Origin: Clostridium aceticum
Lineage (GTDB): Bacteria; Bacillota; Clostridia; Peptostreptococcales; Natronincolaceae
DNA: 64,000 nt
Assembly: GCF_001042715.1 (NCBI RefSeq)
Contig: NZ_CP009687.1
Span: forward strand, 3,711,418 to 3,775,417
Reading direction: 5' to 3'
The translations under genes and the position numbers were made by a program. Under the pieces are notes generated by a model, which was not told the DNA's origin, did no database searches, and saw only the letters and a list, made by a program, of their open reading frames with translations. Numbering within the stretch: position 1 is the stretch's first letter; the number at the start of each line of letters is the position of its first letter. Below are positions 21,221-29,886 of this stretch, piece after piece.

Positions 21221-22435
21221 CTATTCTTCCTCCTTGATTTTTAATAAATGTCCTAACTTTTCCTGTTTTGTTTTGAGGTAATAAGCATTTCTTTCATTAT
21301 GGTTCATTTGGATAGGAACTCTTTCTACAATTTCTAAGTCATAACCAGATAGTCCAACTAGCTTTCTGGGGTTATTGGTCATCAATTTGATTTTCTTAAC
21401 ACCTATATCTTTTAAAATTTGGGCCCCTATGCCATACTCCCTCATGTCCTCTGGAAAACCAAGGGCAAGATTTGCTTCCACTGTATCATACCCTTGATCC
21501 TGCAATTCATAGGCCTTTAACTTATTTATTAAGCCAATCCCCCTTCCCTCTTGACGCATGTACAATAGTACACCTTTACCGGCTTCATTAATTTTTGCCA
21601 TAGCCATTGCAAATTGTTCTCCACAGTCACAACGCAAAGAACTGAAGGCGTCTCCTGTTAAACACTCTGAGTGTACTCTTACTAATATAGGCTCATCTCC
21701 TGAAACATCACCTTTTACTAAAGCTATATGATGCTCTTTATTCATACTGTTTTCGTAGCCAATGATTTTGAAGTCTCCATGCTTCGTTGGCATATTTGCT
21801 TCAGTAACTCTTTTTATCAGTTCCTCATTTTTTCTTCTATAAGCAACTAAATCAGCAATAGTAATGATTTTCATATTATGCTTTTCTACAAATTCCATAA
21901 GTTCTGGAACTCTAGCCATACTACCATCTTCATTCATTATTTCACAAATAACTCCTGATGGTTTTAATCCAGCTAATTTGGCTAGATCCACGGCTGCCTC
22001 TGTATGACCAGTCCTAGCTAATACACCACCTTTCTTAGCTGCCAGCGGGAAGATATGCCCTGGTTTTTTGAAATCTTCAGGTTTTGCATCGGAAGCTACG
22101 GCTCTTTGGACTGTCATCGCCCTCTCCTGAGCAGAAATTCCTGTTGTAGTTTCTACTGCGTCTATAGAAATCGTAAAGGCGGTTCCATGAGCATCAGTGT
22201 TGTTTTGAACCATCTGGGGTAATTGTAAGCTAATTAGTTTTTCTTCCAACATAGGTAAACAAATTAATCCTCTACCATACTTTGCCATGAAATTAATAGT
22301 TTCTGATGTAGTAAGCTCAGCTGCTGCCACTAAATCCCCTTCGTTTTCTCTATCTTCATCATCTACTACCACAATCATTTTACCGTTTCTTATATCTTCT
22401 AATGCCTCTTCTATCGTATTAAATTGAAATTGCAT
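21221..22435 (-). CDS. ribBA: bifunctional DHBP synthase / GTP cyclohydrolase II
   Basis: The 404-residue fusion has the RibB domain at about 1-200 ([23 protein letters not shown]) and the RibA domain at about 205-404. The RibA part has three zinc cysteines in the [15 protein letters not shown] segment and RQEGRGIGL. It supplies both precursors of riboflavin from ribulose 5-phosphate and GTP. Strong ribosome site AGGAGGATATAG. Confidence 0.97.
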   Translation of the reverse strand: MQFQFNTIEEALEDIRNGKMIVVVDDEDRENEGDLVAAAELTTSETINFMAKYGRGLICLPMLEEKLISLQLPQMVQNNTDAHGTAFTISIDAVETTTGISAQERAMTVQRAVASDAKPEDFKKPGHIFPLAAKKGGVLARTGHTEAAVDLAKLAGLKPSGVICEIMNEDGSMARVPELMEFVEKHNMKIITIADLVAYRRKNEELIKRVTEANMPTKHGDFKIIGYENSMNKEHHIALVKGDVSGDEPILVRVHSECLTGDAFSSLRCDCGEQFAMAMAKINEAGKGVLLYMRQEGRGIGLINKLKAYELQDQGYDTVEANLALGFPEDMREYGIGAQILKDIGVKKIKLMTNNPRKLVGLSGYDLEIVERVPIQMNHNERNAYYLKTKQEKLGHLLKIKEEE

Positions 22436-22450
22436 TTTCTATATCCTCCT

Positions 22451-23104
22451 TTATCTAATAAATCCATGTTCAGCTAAAAAGTCCAAAGAAATATCCTTTT
22501 TTTCTCTTCTACTCTCTCCAAAGGTCATAAGTCTCTCTATATACTTCCCAATCATATCGCACTCAAGGTTTACCGTTTCTCCTATAGCTTTATCAACCAA
22601 TATGGTTTCATCTCGAGTATGAGGTATAATAGAAACCTTAAAGCAACGATCCTCCACATAAGCTACTGTAAGACTTGTACCATCTATTGCAATGGAACCC
22701 TTTAAAATAATATATTTTAACAAATCTTTATCAGTATCAATCGTCACCCATATAGCGTTGCCTTCTCTTTCATAGTGGCTAATTCTCCCTACCCCATCAA
22801 TATGTCCACTAACAAGGTGGCCGCCTAGCCGATCTCCTATAGCAAGAGCCCTTTCTAAATTCACTGGACTCCCCACTTGCAAGGCCCCTAAATTGCTTCG
22901 TCTCATTGTTTCTGCCATAACGTCTACACGAAAACTGATACTGTCAAAGTAATTTACAGTCAAACATACTCCATTGGTAGCTATACTATCTCCTAGTTTT
23001 ACATCCTGAAGCACTTTTTTTCCTTCTATAACAATACTGGCTCCATCTTCACTTTTATGTAGAGCTCTAATTTTACCAATTTCTTCAACAATACCTGTAA
23101 ACAT
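22451..23104 (-). CDS. ribE: riboflavin synthase, alpha chain
   Basis: This 217-residue protein has two lumazine-binding barrels of about 97 residues each, starting MFTGIVEEIG, with GVCLTV and GTSLTV motifs at matching positions. It dismutates two 6,7-dimethyl-8-ribityllumazine molecules to riboflavin and 5-amino-6-ribitylaminouracil. It follows ribD by 5 bp. Normal length. Confidence 0.96.
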   Translation of the reverse strand: MFTGIVEEIGKIRALHKSEDGASIVIEGKKVLQDVKLGDSIATNGVCLTVNYFDSISFRVDVMAETMRRSNLGALQVGSPVNLERALAIGDRLGGHLVSGHIDGVGRISHYEREGNAIWVTIDTDKDLLKYIILKGSIAIDGTSLTVAYVEDRCFKVSIIPHTRDETILVDKAIGETVNLECDMIGKYIERLMTFGESRREKKDISLDFLAEHGFIR

Positions 23105-23109
23105 CTACT

Positions 23110-24207
23110 TCATCCCTTTCTAACATAACCTTCGATTAATATATCTTTGCGGAATTTATGAATAGACAAATTCTCCACTGTAAAAGCATCTTTTATTAAG
23201 TGCTTTCCCTCACCTTCTACAGAAGTAATCGCATTCTTTCCACCTATAATTTTTGGAGCAATAAAACATAGTACCTTGTCCACAATATCACTTTCAAGTG
23301 CAGCATAATTTAAGGTTCCTCCCCCCTCCAAAAGAATACTGTCAACTTTTTTTTCTCCTAACTTTACCATTAAATCTTTAAGGTTAACTTTCCCTTCCTC
23401 CTGACCCACTACTAGCACCTCTACCCCTAAATCCTGTAGTTGATGGATCTTTGCTTTGGATGCCTTTTCTGTAGTAGCTACGATTGTTGGATAATCACTT
23501 GAAGTTTTTATCACATTTGTATCAATAGGTATTCTTAATGTGCTATCTACAATAATTCTTATAGGGTGACTGACTTCCCTATTAGCAATTCTTGTGTTTA
23601 GTTGAGGGTTGTCCTTTAAAACAGTAGAAATTCCTACCATAATTCCAGCTACTCGATCTCTTATATGATGAACATGCTCTCTTGCATCTTCTGATGTAAT
23701 CCATTTAGAGTCTCCCTGATGACTTGCTATCTTCCCATCTAATGTCATAGCGGTCTTTAATATACAAAAAGGTTGTTGTGTGAGGATATATTTAATAAAT
23801 ATTTCGTTTAATTTGATAGCCTCTTCCTGTAAAATTCCTACAACAACTTCTATGCCATGATTTTTTAGAATTTTTATTCCATTGCCTGCTACCTTAGGAT
23901 TAGGATCTTCTAATGCAACTACCACTTTTTTAATTTTGCTTTTAATGATAGCTTCAACACAAGGAGGCGTTTTACCATAATGTGAACAAGGCTCTAGATT
24001 AACATACATGGTGGCTCCTTCAGCTGAAAAGTTTATTTTCTTTAATGCATCTACTTCTGCATGATCTCCACCATAATAATGATGATAACCTTCTGCTATA
24101 ACTTCACCATTTTTTGTAATTACTGCGCCTACTAAAGGATTAGGTCTAGTTTTTCCCCAGCCTAGTTTCGCTAAGTTAAGAGCCTGCTGCATATATTGTT
24201 GATCCAT
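23110..24207 (-). CDS. ribD: bifunctional pyrimidine deaminase/reductase
   Basis: This 365-residue protein has a deaminase domain at about 1-145 (HAEVDAL and PCSHYGKTPPC, zinc ligands) and a reductase domain at about 147-360 (TLDGKIA, SKWITSEDAR, LLEGGGTLN). It carries out the second and third steps from the GTP cyclohydrolase II product. It is the first gene of the operon and is preceded by an FMN riboswitch with an interposed repeat and a terminator; GGAGGTGAC lies before the ATG. Confidence 0.97.
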   Translation of the reverse strand: MDQQYMQQALNLAKLGWGKTRPNPLVGAVITKNGEVIAEGYHHYYGGDHAEVDALKKINFSAEGATMYVNLEPCSHYGKTPPCVEAIIKSKIKKVVVALEDPNPKVAGNGIKILKNHGIEVVVGILQEEAIKLNEIFIKYILTQQPFCILKTAMTLDGKIASHQGDSKWITSEDAREHVHHIRDRVAGIMVGISTVLKDNPQLNTRIANREVSHPIRIIVDSTLRIPIDTNVIKTSSDYPTIVATTEKASKAKIHQLQDLGVEVLVVGQEEGKVNLKDLMVKLGEKKVDSILLEGGGTLNYAALESDIVDKVLCFIAPKIIGGKNAITSVEGEGKHLIKDAFTVENLSIHKFRKDILIEGYVRKG

Positions 24208-24288
24208 AACGTCACCTCCATTTTTCTTATAATCTGTAAGAAACTATAATCCTATACAAAGTAAAACAAATACAAATTACAAAAAAGC

Positions 24289-24320
24289 AAAATGCCCTAA
24301 GATGATACTTAGGGCATTTT
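24289..24320 (-). terminator. leader terminator of the rib operon (FMN riboswitch expression platform)
   Basis: A 13-bp stem (AAAATGCCCTAAG with its complement) and a 6-base loop, followed on the minus strand by GCTTTTTTG, lies between the FMN aptamer and ribD. It is the likely premature terminator formed when FMN binds. It is separated from the aptamer by about 190 bp because of an inserted repeat. Confidence 0.75.
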
Positions 24321-24329
24321 TCACTATTG

Positions 24330-24508
24330 TTTTAATTGTAATATTAATATACATAAATCATAGACGTTAACTTAACACAGTTATTACCAAAATTCTCTCC
24401 AAACGTCATCCTTCGACTCCGCTTTGCTTCCCTCAAGATGACAAATTATGGTTTAACTTGACGCTAATGATATTAAACGAGAATTGTATATTGATATTAC
24501 AATTAAAA
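24330..24508. repeat. MITE-like palindromic repeat inserted in the rib leader
   Basis: The two ends are inverted copies: TTTTAATTGTAATATTAATA at the left matches, with one change, the complement of the right end at about 24489-24508. The similarity continues inward imperfectly (ATCATAGACGTTAAC against ATCATTAGCGTCAAG). The centre (about 24405-24443) holds GTCATCCTTCGACTC...CTCAAGATGAC, typical of small dispersed palindromes in Clostridia. The whole could fold as one long hairpin. It has no coding capacity and separates the FMN aptamer from its terminator. Confidence 0.65.
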
Positions 24509-24510
24509 TT

Positions 24511-24630
24511 ACTTTCTCTCATCCAGACTGTACTGTCGGCTCTGGAGTTTCACCAGATCAGCCAAAAAGGCTCGCGGGCTTCGTATAAAACGTTACCGCC
24601 GGTCGGGAATTTCACCCTGCCCTGAAAGTA
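24511..24630 (-). promoter_or_regulatory. FMN riboswitch (RFN element)
   Basis: On the minus strand all conserved RFN blocks are present in order: CTTTCAGGGCAGGGTGAAAT, TCCCGACCGGCGGT, GCCCGCGAGC, CTGATCTGGTGAAACTCCAG, GCCGACAGT and AGTCTGGATGAGAG. FMN binding should shut off ribD-ribE-ribBA-ribH by transcription termination. Confidence 0.97.
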
Positions 24631-24653
24631 TAAACGATATTATTTTTAACGTT

Positions 24654-24682
24654 ATAATATCACATCTTGAAATCCCTTACAA
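24654..24682 (-). promoter_or_regulatory. promoter of the rib operon
   Basis: On the minus strand TTGTAA, a 17-bp spacer and TATTAT lie about 25 bp upstream of the FMN aptamer, consistent with a sigma-A promoter starting just before the riboswitch. Confidence 0.65.
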
Positions 24683-24776
24683 GTCTTAAGAGCATACTTT
24701 ATCACTAAAATTTTGTCACCACTGATTTCCATTTACATAAAATGATTAAAAGGCTATGTATTTAAGGAGGGATTTG

Positions 24777-25415
24777 ATGATAGAAGGTCTTTTAATTGCA
24801 ATAGCCATTAGCATGGATAGTTTAAGCGTAGGTATTGCTTATGGTATTAAAAATATTAAAGTCCCTTTACGCTCTTTAATTATACTGGATTGTATATCAG
24901 TAATTCTTTTGAGCTTTGGGTTTTTTATGGGAAATCTTTTAACACAGCTAGTACCTGCCTTTGTTACTGAGTTAATAGGAGCAGGAATTTTGGTTATCAT
25001 TGGTCTTTGGTTCATTACTCAAAGTTGGCTAAATTATAAGTACCCTAAAGAAAAGCTTCCCCAGCCAACTTCTATTGCCGTCATCAGTATTAATTCCTTA
25101 GGAATCGCTATTAATATATTACGGGATCCTTCAAAAGCCGACTTAGACATCTCTGGAATAATTGATACAAAGGAAGCGGTTTTATTAGGAATAGCTTTAG
25201 CTATCGATTCTTTAGCTATAGGCATTGCAGTTTCTCTTTCCTCTGTTTCTATCATTGTATTTACCTTATTTTTAGTAGCTATAATGAATTTAGTTTTTCT
25301 ACTGTCAGGTATATTTGTAGGTAAAAACTATATAGCTTCTCGTTTAAAGGAAAAAACATCTTTTATACCAGGTTTTATATTAGTGATCTTAGGCTTAACT
25401 CGATTATTATCATAA
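24777..25415 (+). CDS. ytaF: YtaF-like sporulation membrane protein (MntP-related)
   Basis: About 212 residues, starting at ATG 24777 behind AAGGAGGGATTTG; an opening seven codons earlier overlaps the ribosome site. Six hydrophobic segments form two related halves, with ISMDSLSVGIAYGI near the N-terminus and LAIDSLAIGIAVSL after residue 140. The paired D-S-x-x-(I/V)-G-I motifs place it in the MntP/YtaF family of membrane proteins. YtaF members are linked to sporulation; MntP members export manganese. Transport activity here is inferred. Confidence 0.85.
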   Translation: MIEGLLIAIAISMDSLSVGIAYGIKNIKVPLRSLIILDCISVILLSFGFFMGNLLTQLVPAFVTELIGAGILVIIGLWFITQSWLNYKYPKEKLPQPTSIAVISINSLGIAINILRDPSKADLDISGIIDTKEAVLLGIALAIDSLAIGIAVSLSSVSIIVFTLFLVAIMNLVFLLSGIFVGKNYIASRLKEKTSFIPGFILVILGLTRLLS

Positions 25416-25423
25416 AGTTTATC

Positions 25424-25454
25424 AAAATCCCATTATCTTATTAATGGGGTTTTT
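25424..25454 (+). terminator. terminator after ytaF
   Basis: AATCCCATTA pairs with TAATGGGGTT around a short loop, followed by TTTTC, 9 bp after the stop codon. Confidence 0.8.
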
Positions 25455-25529
25455 CTATTTCTATGTCAAATATGGGACATACTATACATGTAATTCTTTA
25501 TAGATATGTACCTCCAAATTTTAATATAT

Positions 25530-25625
25530 TAAGGGCTACATTTACAGCCCATGCTTTGGTGAAACCGTAGACCGTGTATATTAAAGTTTAACTTTAGAAG
25601 CACACATCTATAACTTGAGGTCAAA
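25530..25625 (+). ncRNA. candidate structured leader of the DUF1622/ArsP_2 operon
   Basis: The stretch upstream of the DUF1622 gene has a GGGCT/AGCCC hairpin, then CTTTGGTGAAACCGTAGACC with a GGT-GAAA-CC tip, and an AAAGTT/AACTTT inverted repeat. It is less AT-rich than its surroundings. It does not match the yybP-ykoY, NiCo or cobalamin riboswitch consensus as I know them. A regulatory RNA is possible but unproven. Confidence 0.35.
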
Positions 25626-25668
25626 GTAAACATTTGCTTAAAGTTTATTATAGGAGGCATGGTATATT

Positions 25669-26034
25669 ATGTTCGAGCACTATATTCACGAAATTGTTAC
25701 TTATGTTATATATACGCTAGAGTTGATAGGGATATTCATCATTACTTATTCAGCTGTAAGAGGATTTATAAAGTACATAGGCGAAAGGTTAAAATTCAAC
25801 GATACCTGCATCAAAATTGAAATAGCCAAAGGTTTAGCACTGGGTCTTGAATTTAAATTAGGAGGAGAGATCTTAAGAACCATCTTGGTTCGCACCATGG
25901 ATGAAATCAAAGTGTTAGGAATGATAATAATTTTAAGAGTCGTTTTAACCTTCGTTATTCACTGGGAGATTACCTCCGAAATCCATCAAGAGGAAGAAAT
26001 TAAAGATTATGTCCGCCAGCAAAGGCGAAAATAA
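25669..26034 (+). CDS. DUF1622 small membrane protein
   Basis: This 121-residue protein has a hydrophobic segment near residues 10-30 and another near 80-100, with the family-typical block IEIAKGLALGLEFKLGGEILRT between them. AGGAGG lies 12 bases before the ATG. It precedes a putative heavy-metal exporter by about 65 bp on the same strand, so the two are probably in one transcript. The function of DUF1622 is unknown; an auxiliary role for the exporter is inference. Confidence 0.85.
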   Translation: MFEHYIHEIVTYVIYTLELIGIFIITYSAVRGFIKYIGERLKFNDTCIKIEIAKGLALGLEFKLGGEILRTILVRTMDEIKVLGMIIILRVVLTFVIHWEITSEIHQEEEIKDYVRQQRRK

Positions 26035-26099
26035 TCTTGTTGTTATATTTTCCATAAGGAGGGTATAAAAAGCACAAGTGAAAACAGGAGGTGGTTTTA

Positions 26100-27380
26100 T
26101 TGCTTGAAGTAATTTTGGAGCTTATTTTAGATAGTGCTGAAGCTGCTTTTTTAGAAGTAGGTGTTTTTGTAGGTTTTGTCCTATTGTTGTTTGGTTATAT
26201 CAACTATAAAAAGGCTGGAGATTTTATTGGCTCTATAGAAAGATCTAAAAAGTGGCAGCCTGTATTAGGTGCTTTATTAGGCCTGACACCTGGTTGTGGT
26301 GGTGCTATTTTTGTTATGCCGCTATTTTTTAAAGAGGCAGTAACCTTTGGAACAGTTGTGGCTACTTTGGTAGCCACAATGGGAGACTCTGCCTTTGTAT
26401 TGATTGCTAGTCACCCTACAGCATATATTGTGGTTAGCTTTTTATCTTTTCTCGTTGCAATTATTACTGGTTATATTGTAGATACTACAGATATAGGATC
26501 TAATATCTTGTCCAAGTATAAGGCAAGGAAAAAGAGTAAAGAAGAGGTTGACAAATCTCATCAAGATGTGGATCATGCCCTTTTACACTATGAGTGTCAA
26601 CGTATGTCAGGATGCAAAACTGATTTTATTGAACATATAGGTCACATAGAAGGTGATGAAATCGACTTATTGCTACACCATAAGTTAAAGGGGCATCAAA
26701 ATCATGATACACTAGGTTATAAATTTACCCATAATAGCTTCTATCTTTACTGGCTTTTACTGTCTGTCGCTCTGCCCTTTAGTATAGCTTTGCTATGGCA
26801 AGTGGATATAAATGAATTGTTTATTCCTAATTTAGGACTAGTAATAGGCATCTTAGGAACTATTTTTTCAATTACTATGATGTTGATGAGTAAAAAGTTT
26901 TTGGGGGATGATACCCATGAAGAAACAGAACTAAAGATTATGTCCTTAAAAGAAACGATTATTCACAATGCACAGGATACTGCTTTTGTTGTAACCTGGG
27001 TGTTTGTTGGATTTTTAGCCTATGAACTTTTAGTACTGGCTATTGGTGGAGGAGATTATGCGGTTGGGGAAAATTTGATTGAAACTACTTTACTAGCCAC
27101 TGGCATTTTATCAGTTTTTATAGGAGCAGCTATTGGCCTTATTCCAGGCTGTGGTCCTCAAATTATATTTGTGGCATTATTCACTAGAGGTCTAATTCCT
27201 TTTGCAGCCCTCTTCGCCAATGCTATTTCTCAAGATGGAGATGCATTGCTGCCTTTAATCGCTATTGATCGCCCCTCTGCCGTTTGGGCCACCATTATTA
27301 CCACGATTCCAGCACTTATTTTTGGACTTATTCTCTATTGGTTTGAAATCAATACGGCTCTTTGGGCTCTTTTTCATTAA
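26100..27380 (+). CDS. putative manganese/heavy-metal exporter (ArsP_2-type)
   Basis: About 426 residues if the TTG at 26100 is used (AGGAGG eight bases upstream); a GTG at 26091 overlaps the ribosome site. Two homologous membrane halves each begin with a G-L-(T/I)-P-G-C-G motif (GLTPGCGGAIFV near 65, GLIPGCGPQIIFV near 345), typical of the ten-helix ArsP_2 / putative manganese transporter family. A central hydrophilic loop (about 145-205) is rich in His and Cys (HALLHYECQRMSGC), a likely metal-binding segment. Substrate is uncertain. Confidence 0.8.
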   Translation: MLEVILELILDSAEAAFLEVGVFVGFVLLLFGYINYKKAGDFIGSIERSKKWQPVLGALLGLTPGCGGAIFVMPLFFKEAVTFGTVVATLVATMGDSAFVLIASHPTAYIVVSFLSFLVAIITGYIVDTTDIGSNILSKYKARKKSKEEVDKSHQDVDHALLHYECQRMSGCKTDFIEHIGHIEGDEIDLLLHHKLKGHQNHDTLGYKFTHNSFYLYWLLLSVALPFSIALLWQVDINELFIPNLGLVIGILGTIFSITMMLMSKKFLGDDTHEETELKIMSLKETIIHNAQDTAFVVTWVFVGFLAYELLVLAIGGGDYAVGENLIETTLLATGILSVFIGAAIGLIPGCGPQIIFVALFTRGLIPFAALFANAISQDGDALLPLIAIDRPSAVWATIITTIPALIFGLILYWFEINTALWALFH

Positions 27381-27444
27381 AGACGCTCAACAAACTATAA
27401 ATATTCAAAAATCAGCAGATTCGCAGATTCAAAGTACAAAAAAC

Positions 27445-27480
27445 AGCAACCATACGTATAAGAATATATGTATGGTTGCT
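27445..27480 (-). terminator. terminator of the TIGR03943-family gene
   Basis: AGCAACCATACGTA pairs with TATGTATGGTTGCT, and on the minus strand GTTTTTTG follows. It lies 32 bp after the stop at 27512 and may also serve the convergent transporter. Confidence 0.75.
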
Positions 27481-27511
27481 CAATCCTCTTCTTTGTACCT
27501 TTTTCATGAAA

Positions 27512-28255
27512 CTAATTATATATGTAAGGATTATCTAGTGCTTCAGTTTCTATTAGTTCCTCTACAATAACTATAGGAAGAGTTAAGTTCTTATCTACTG
27601 CTTCATCATAGTAATTAGTAGACTGTAATACCCCTTTTACCTTTACCCAAGTATCCTTTTTAAGTTCCGCTTCCTTATCCCAGTAACAGAGTAAACCTAA
27701 GGTTTCTGCATCATCAATGCAACAAGTCACTACCTTCCTAGCCACAATAAATTGATGTTCCCCGTAATGTGCTTTATCATGAATGAAGCCTTCGAATTCA
27801 ATCTCTCTTCCATGATGTTGATCTAGATAATAAAAAATTTGTGTTAGTGTTTCTATATAGTTTGATGTTTCTATAGAAATCTTTCCTTGTGGGAGAAGAT
27901 AATTTGTTGTTTGGTTTTCAAAGTTTTGTTGATAGACTTCTCCATAACCAATATCTACATGGTTTTTTTGTGAAAAATCATTGTCTATGCTTTGATTCCC
28001 TATGGTAAAAATCAACAAAACAGGAATAACAGCAATACTATAGCCAAGCTTTATTTTGTCTTTCTGAGCAAATACTTTTTTTATCTGAGCTGTTGTTAAC
28101 ATCGCCAATATAAATAAATAAAAAACAACATGCTTTATCATTGTAGAAGGAACATAATGTGCAATTTTATCCGTGCTTAGTAGATAATACATGAAGCAGG
28201 TAAAGCCAAATAGTATAAGAAATTCTATTAAACCTTTAATATTTATCTTTTTCAT
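27512..28255 (-). CDS. TIGR03943/YcgQ-like permease-associated protein
   Basis: This 247-residue protein has two N-terminal hydrophobic segments (about 9-27 and 40-57), a third near 72-88, and then a soluble beta-rich domain. That domain contains GFIHDKAHYGEHQFIVARK, VVTCCIDDAETLG and WVKVKGVL, as in the YcgQ/DUF1980 family. Members usually sit beside a YcgR-type permease, but none is adjacent here. The convergent gene encodes a different metal exporter. Two adjacent cysteines (VTCCIDD) may bind metal; this is inferred. Confidence 0.75.
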   Translation of the reverse strand: MKKINIKGLIEFLILFGFTCFMYYLLSTDKIAHYVPSTMIKHVVFYLFILAMLTTAQIKKVFAQKDKIKLGYSIAVIPVLLIFTIGNQSIDNDFSQKNHVDIGYGEVYQQNFENQTTNYLLPQGKISIETSNYIETLTQIFYYLDQHHGREIEFEGFIHDKAHYGEHQFIVARKVVTCCIDDAETLGLLCYWDKEAELKKDTWVKVKGVLQSTNYYDEAVDKNLTLPIVIVEELIETEALDNPYIYN

Positions 28256-28469
28256 TTTTTAGCCTCTCTTTTATGCATTTATTTTATTTATCTTTCTATA
28301 TACATATTGTTATAGAAAAAGATATATACTGTATTCTTTCGCAACTTTGCTGCATAATTCCTGCTGACATTAAAAAATTCTATAGATTCATATTTTTTCA
28401 TGATAAAATAGTATCATACCAAAAAGTATAGTAACTACTTTAAACCACTATAAATTTAGGAGGGATACG

Positions 28470-29066
28470 ATGTTAAAAGTTTTGGCAATTGTAGGTAGTC
28501 CTAGAAAAGGGAAAAATAATGATACACTAGTAGAACATATGCTAAAAGGGATTGCAGACTACAAAGAGGTTTCCGCATCTATAGAAAAACTCTATGCAAA
28601 TAAAATGCAGATAGCATCCTGCACAGCCTGTGAAGGATGCGGAAGAAAAAAAGGATGTGTAATAAAGGATGATATGAATAGCCTTTACACCAAATTTGAT
28701 GAAGCTGATATTGTTATCATCTCTTCTCCTTTATACTTCTGCAGTGTTAGTTCTCAGCTAAAAGCTATCATTGATCGAAACCAAGCGATATGGTCCAGCA
28801 AATACATATTAAATGATTCTTTAATTAACAAAGAAAAGTCTCGTTTAGGCTACTTTATTTGTACCGCTGGTATGCCTGATGAACCCCATCTTTTTGATGC
28901 CACCCTACCAGTTATGGAGCTTTTCTTTAAGTCTATTAACACAAGTCATGAAGGAAATCTCTTCGTACCTAATGTAGACCAGCAACCTATTATGGAGGAT
29001 GAAAAAATGCTACAGGAGGCTTACGCCTTAGGGGCTAAATTAATAGAAAAAGCTGCTACATTATAG
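28470..29066 (+). CDS. flavodoxin-like NAD(P)H-dependent FMN reductase
   Basis: The 198-residue flavodoxin-fold protein has the FMN phosphate loop GSPRKGKNNDTL at residues 9-20 and a cysteine cluster CTACEGCGRKKGC near residue 50. It also has SSPLYFCSVSSQLKAIIDR, as in the NADPH-dependent FMN reductase / iron-sulfur flavoprotein family. The cysteines could bind an Fe-S cluster or be redox-active. It is monocistronic, opposite a peroxiredoxin gene across a shared terminator. A general reductase role in oxidative defence is inference. Confidence 0.85.
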   Translation: MLKVLAIVGSPRKGKNNDTLVEHMLKGIADYKEVSASIEKLYANKMQIASCTACEGCGRKKGCVIKDDMNSLYTKFDEADIVIISSPLYFCSVSSQLKAIIDRNQAIWSSKYILNDSLINKEKSRLGYFICTAGMPDEPHLFDATLPVMELFFKSINTSHEGNLFVPNVDQQPIMEDEKMLQEAYALGAKLIEKAATL

Positions 29067-29086
29067 TTTATTTAGGCAAAACAAAA

Positions 29087-29116
29087 GCAAGAGGGGTACT
29101 AGCTACGACCTCTTGC
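29087..29116. terminator. bidirectional terminator between FMN reductase and peroxiredoxin genes
   Basis: GCAAGAGG pairs with CCTCTTGC, with flanking AAAA and TTTT runs. It lies between convergent stops at 29066 and 29125. Confidence 0.8.
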
Positions 29117-29124
29117 TCTTTTAT

Positions 29125-29670
29125 TTATACTTCTAGATGTTCATCCCCTGGCTCCCAATCAATAGGACATAATCCTCCAGATTGTAGGGCTTGTAAAACT
29201 CTTAAGGTTTCATCTACGCTTCTTCCAACATTTAGATCATGCACTACTGAATATCTCAAAATCCCTTCAGGATCAATAATAAATAACCCTCTTAAAGCAA
29301 TACCTTCTTCTTCAATTAGCACCCCATAATCTCTGGCTACTTTTTGTGTCATATCAGATGCCAGTGGAAAAGCTAGTTTTCCTAGTCCACCTTGTTCCTG
29401 CACTGTATTAATCCAAGCTTTATGGGAGTGTTCACTGTCTGTGCTTACACCCAAAACTTCAGCATTCAATTTCTTAAAGCCTTCAATTTTTTTGCTAAAT
29501 CCTGTAATTTCTGTAGGGCAAACAAAGGTGAAGTCTAGAGGATAGAAAAACATCACTAACCACTTACCTGTATATTGATCCAGTGTTACTTTCCCAAACT
29601 CTTTTCCTTCTCCATCCACAGTTTTCATTTCAAAATAAGGTGCTTGTACACCTACTAATCTTTCCGCCAT
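29125..29670 (-). CDS. 2-Cys peroxiredoxin (AhpC/TSA family)
   Basis: About 181 residues, starting at ATG 29670 behind GGAGGTATTCTA; a longer frame of 20 basic residues upstream is unlikely. The peroxidatic cysteine is in FVCPTEI near residue 52 and the resolving cysteine in GLCPIDWEPG near the C-terminus. It reduces hydrogen peroxide and organic peroxides using thioredoxin- or AhpF-type donors. Its neighbours do not encode the reductase partner. Confidence 0.93.
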   Translation of the reverse strand: MAERLVGVQAPYFEMKTVDGEGKEFGKVTLDQYTGKWLVMFFYPLDFTFVCPTEITGFSKKIEGFKKLNAEVLGVSTDSEHSHKAWINTVQEQGGLGKLAFPLASDMTQKVARDYGVLIEEEGIALRGLFIIDPEGILRYSVVHDLNVGRSVDETLRVLQALQSGGLCPIDWEPGDEHLEV

Positions 29671-29839
29671 TAGAATACCTCCTATACCTAATAAGTTCTT
29701 CACTTGAATTTTTATTCTTTTGCTTCTCAATTTATATATTTCCCAAAAAAATGTTTTAAAACACCTAAAGCTTAAATTTGATAATATTTTTTATATGAAA
29801 TTAAATATCAATAGTCCTTTGTCCATAGATTCATAAATA

Positions 29840-29880
29840 AAAAGAGATATATTCTTCCACTGAAAGAATACATCTCTTTG
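29840..29880 (-). terminator. terminator of the cadCA operon
   Basis: AAAGAGATATATTCTT pairs with AAGAATACATCTCTTT through one mismatch, with a T-run on the minus strand, just after the cadA stop at 29887. Confidence 0.85.
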
Positions 29881-29886
29881 ACCCTA

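Noticed and set aside
25530-25625. yybP-ykoY manganese riboswitch
   Set aside because: The context is right, but the conserved GGGGAGTA-type loop and partner loop are not present.
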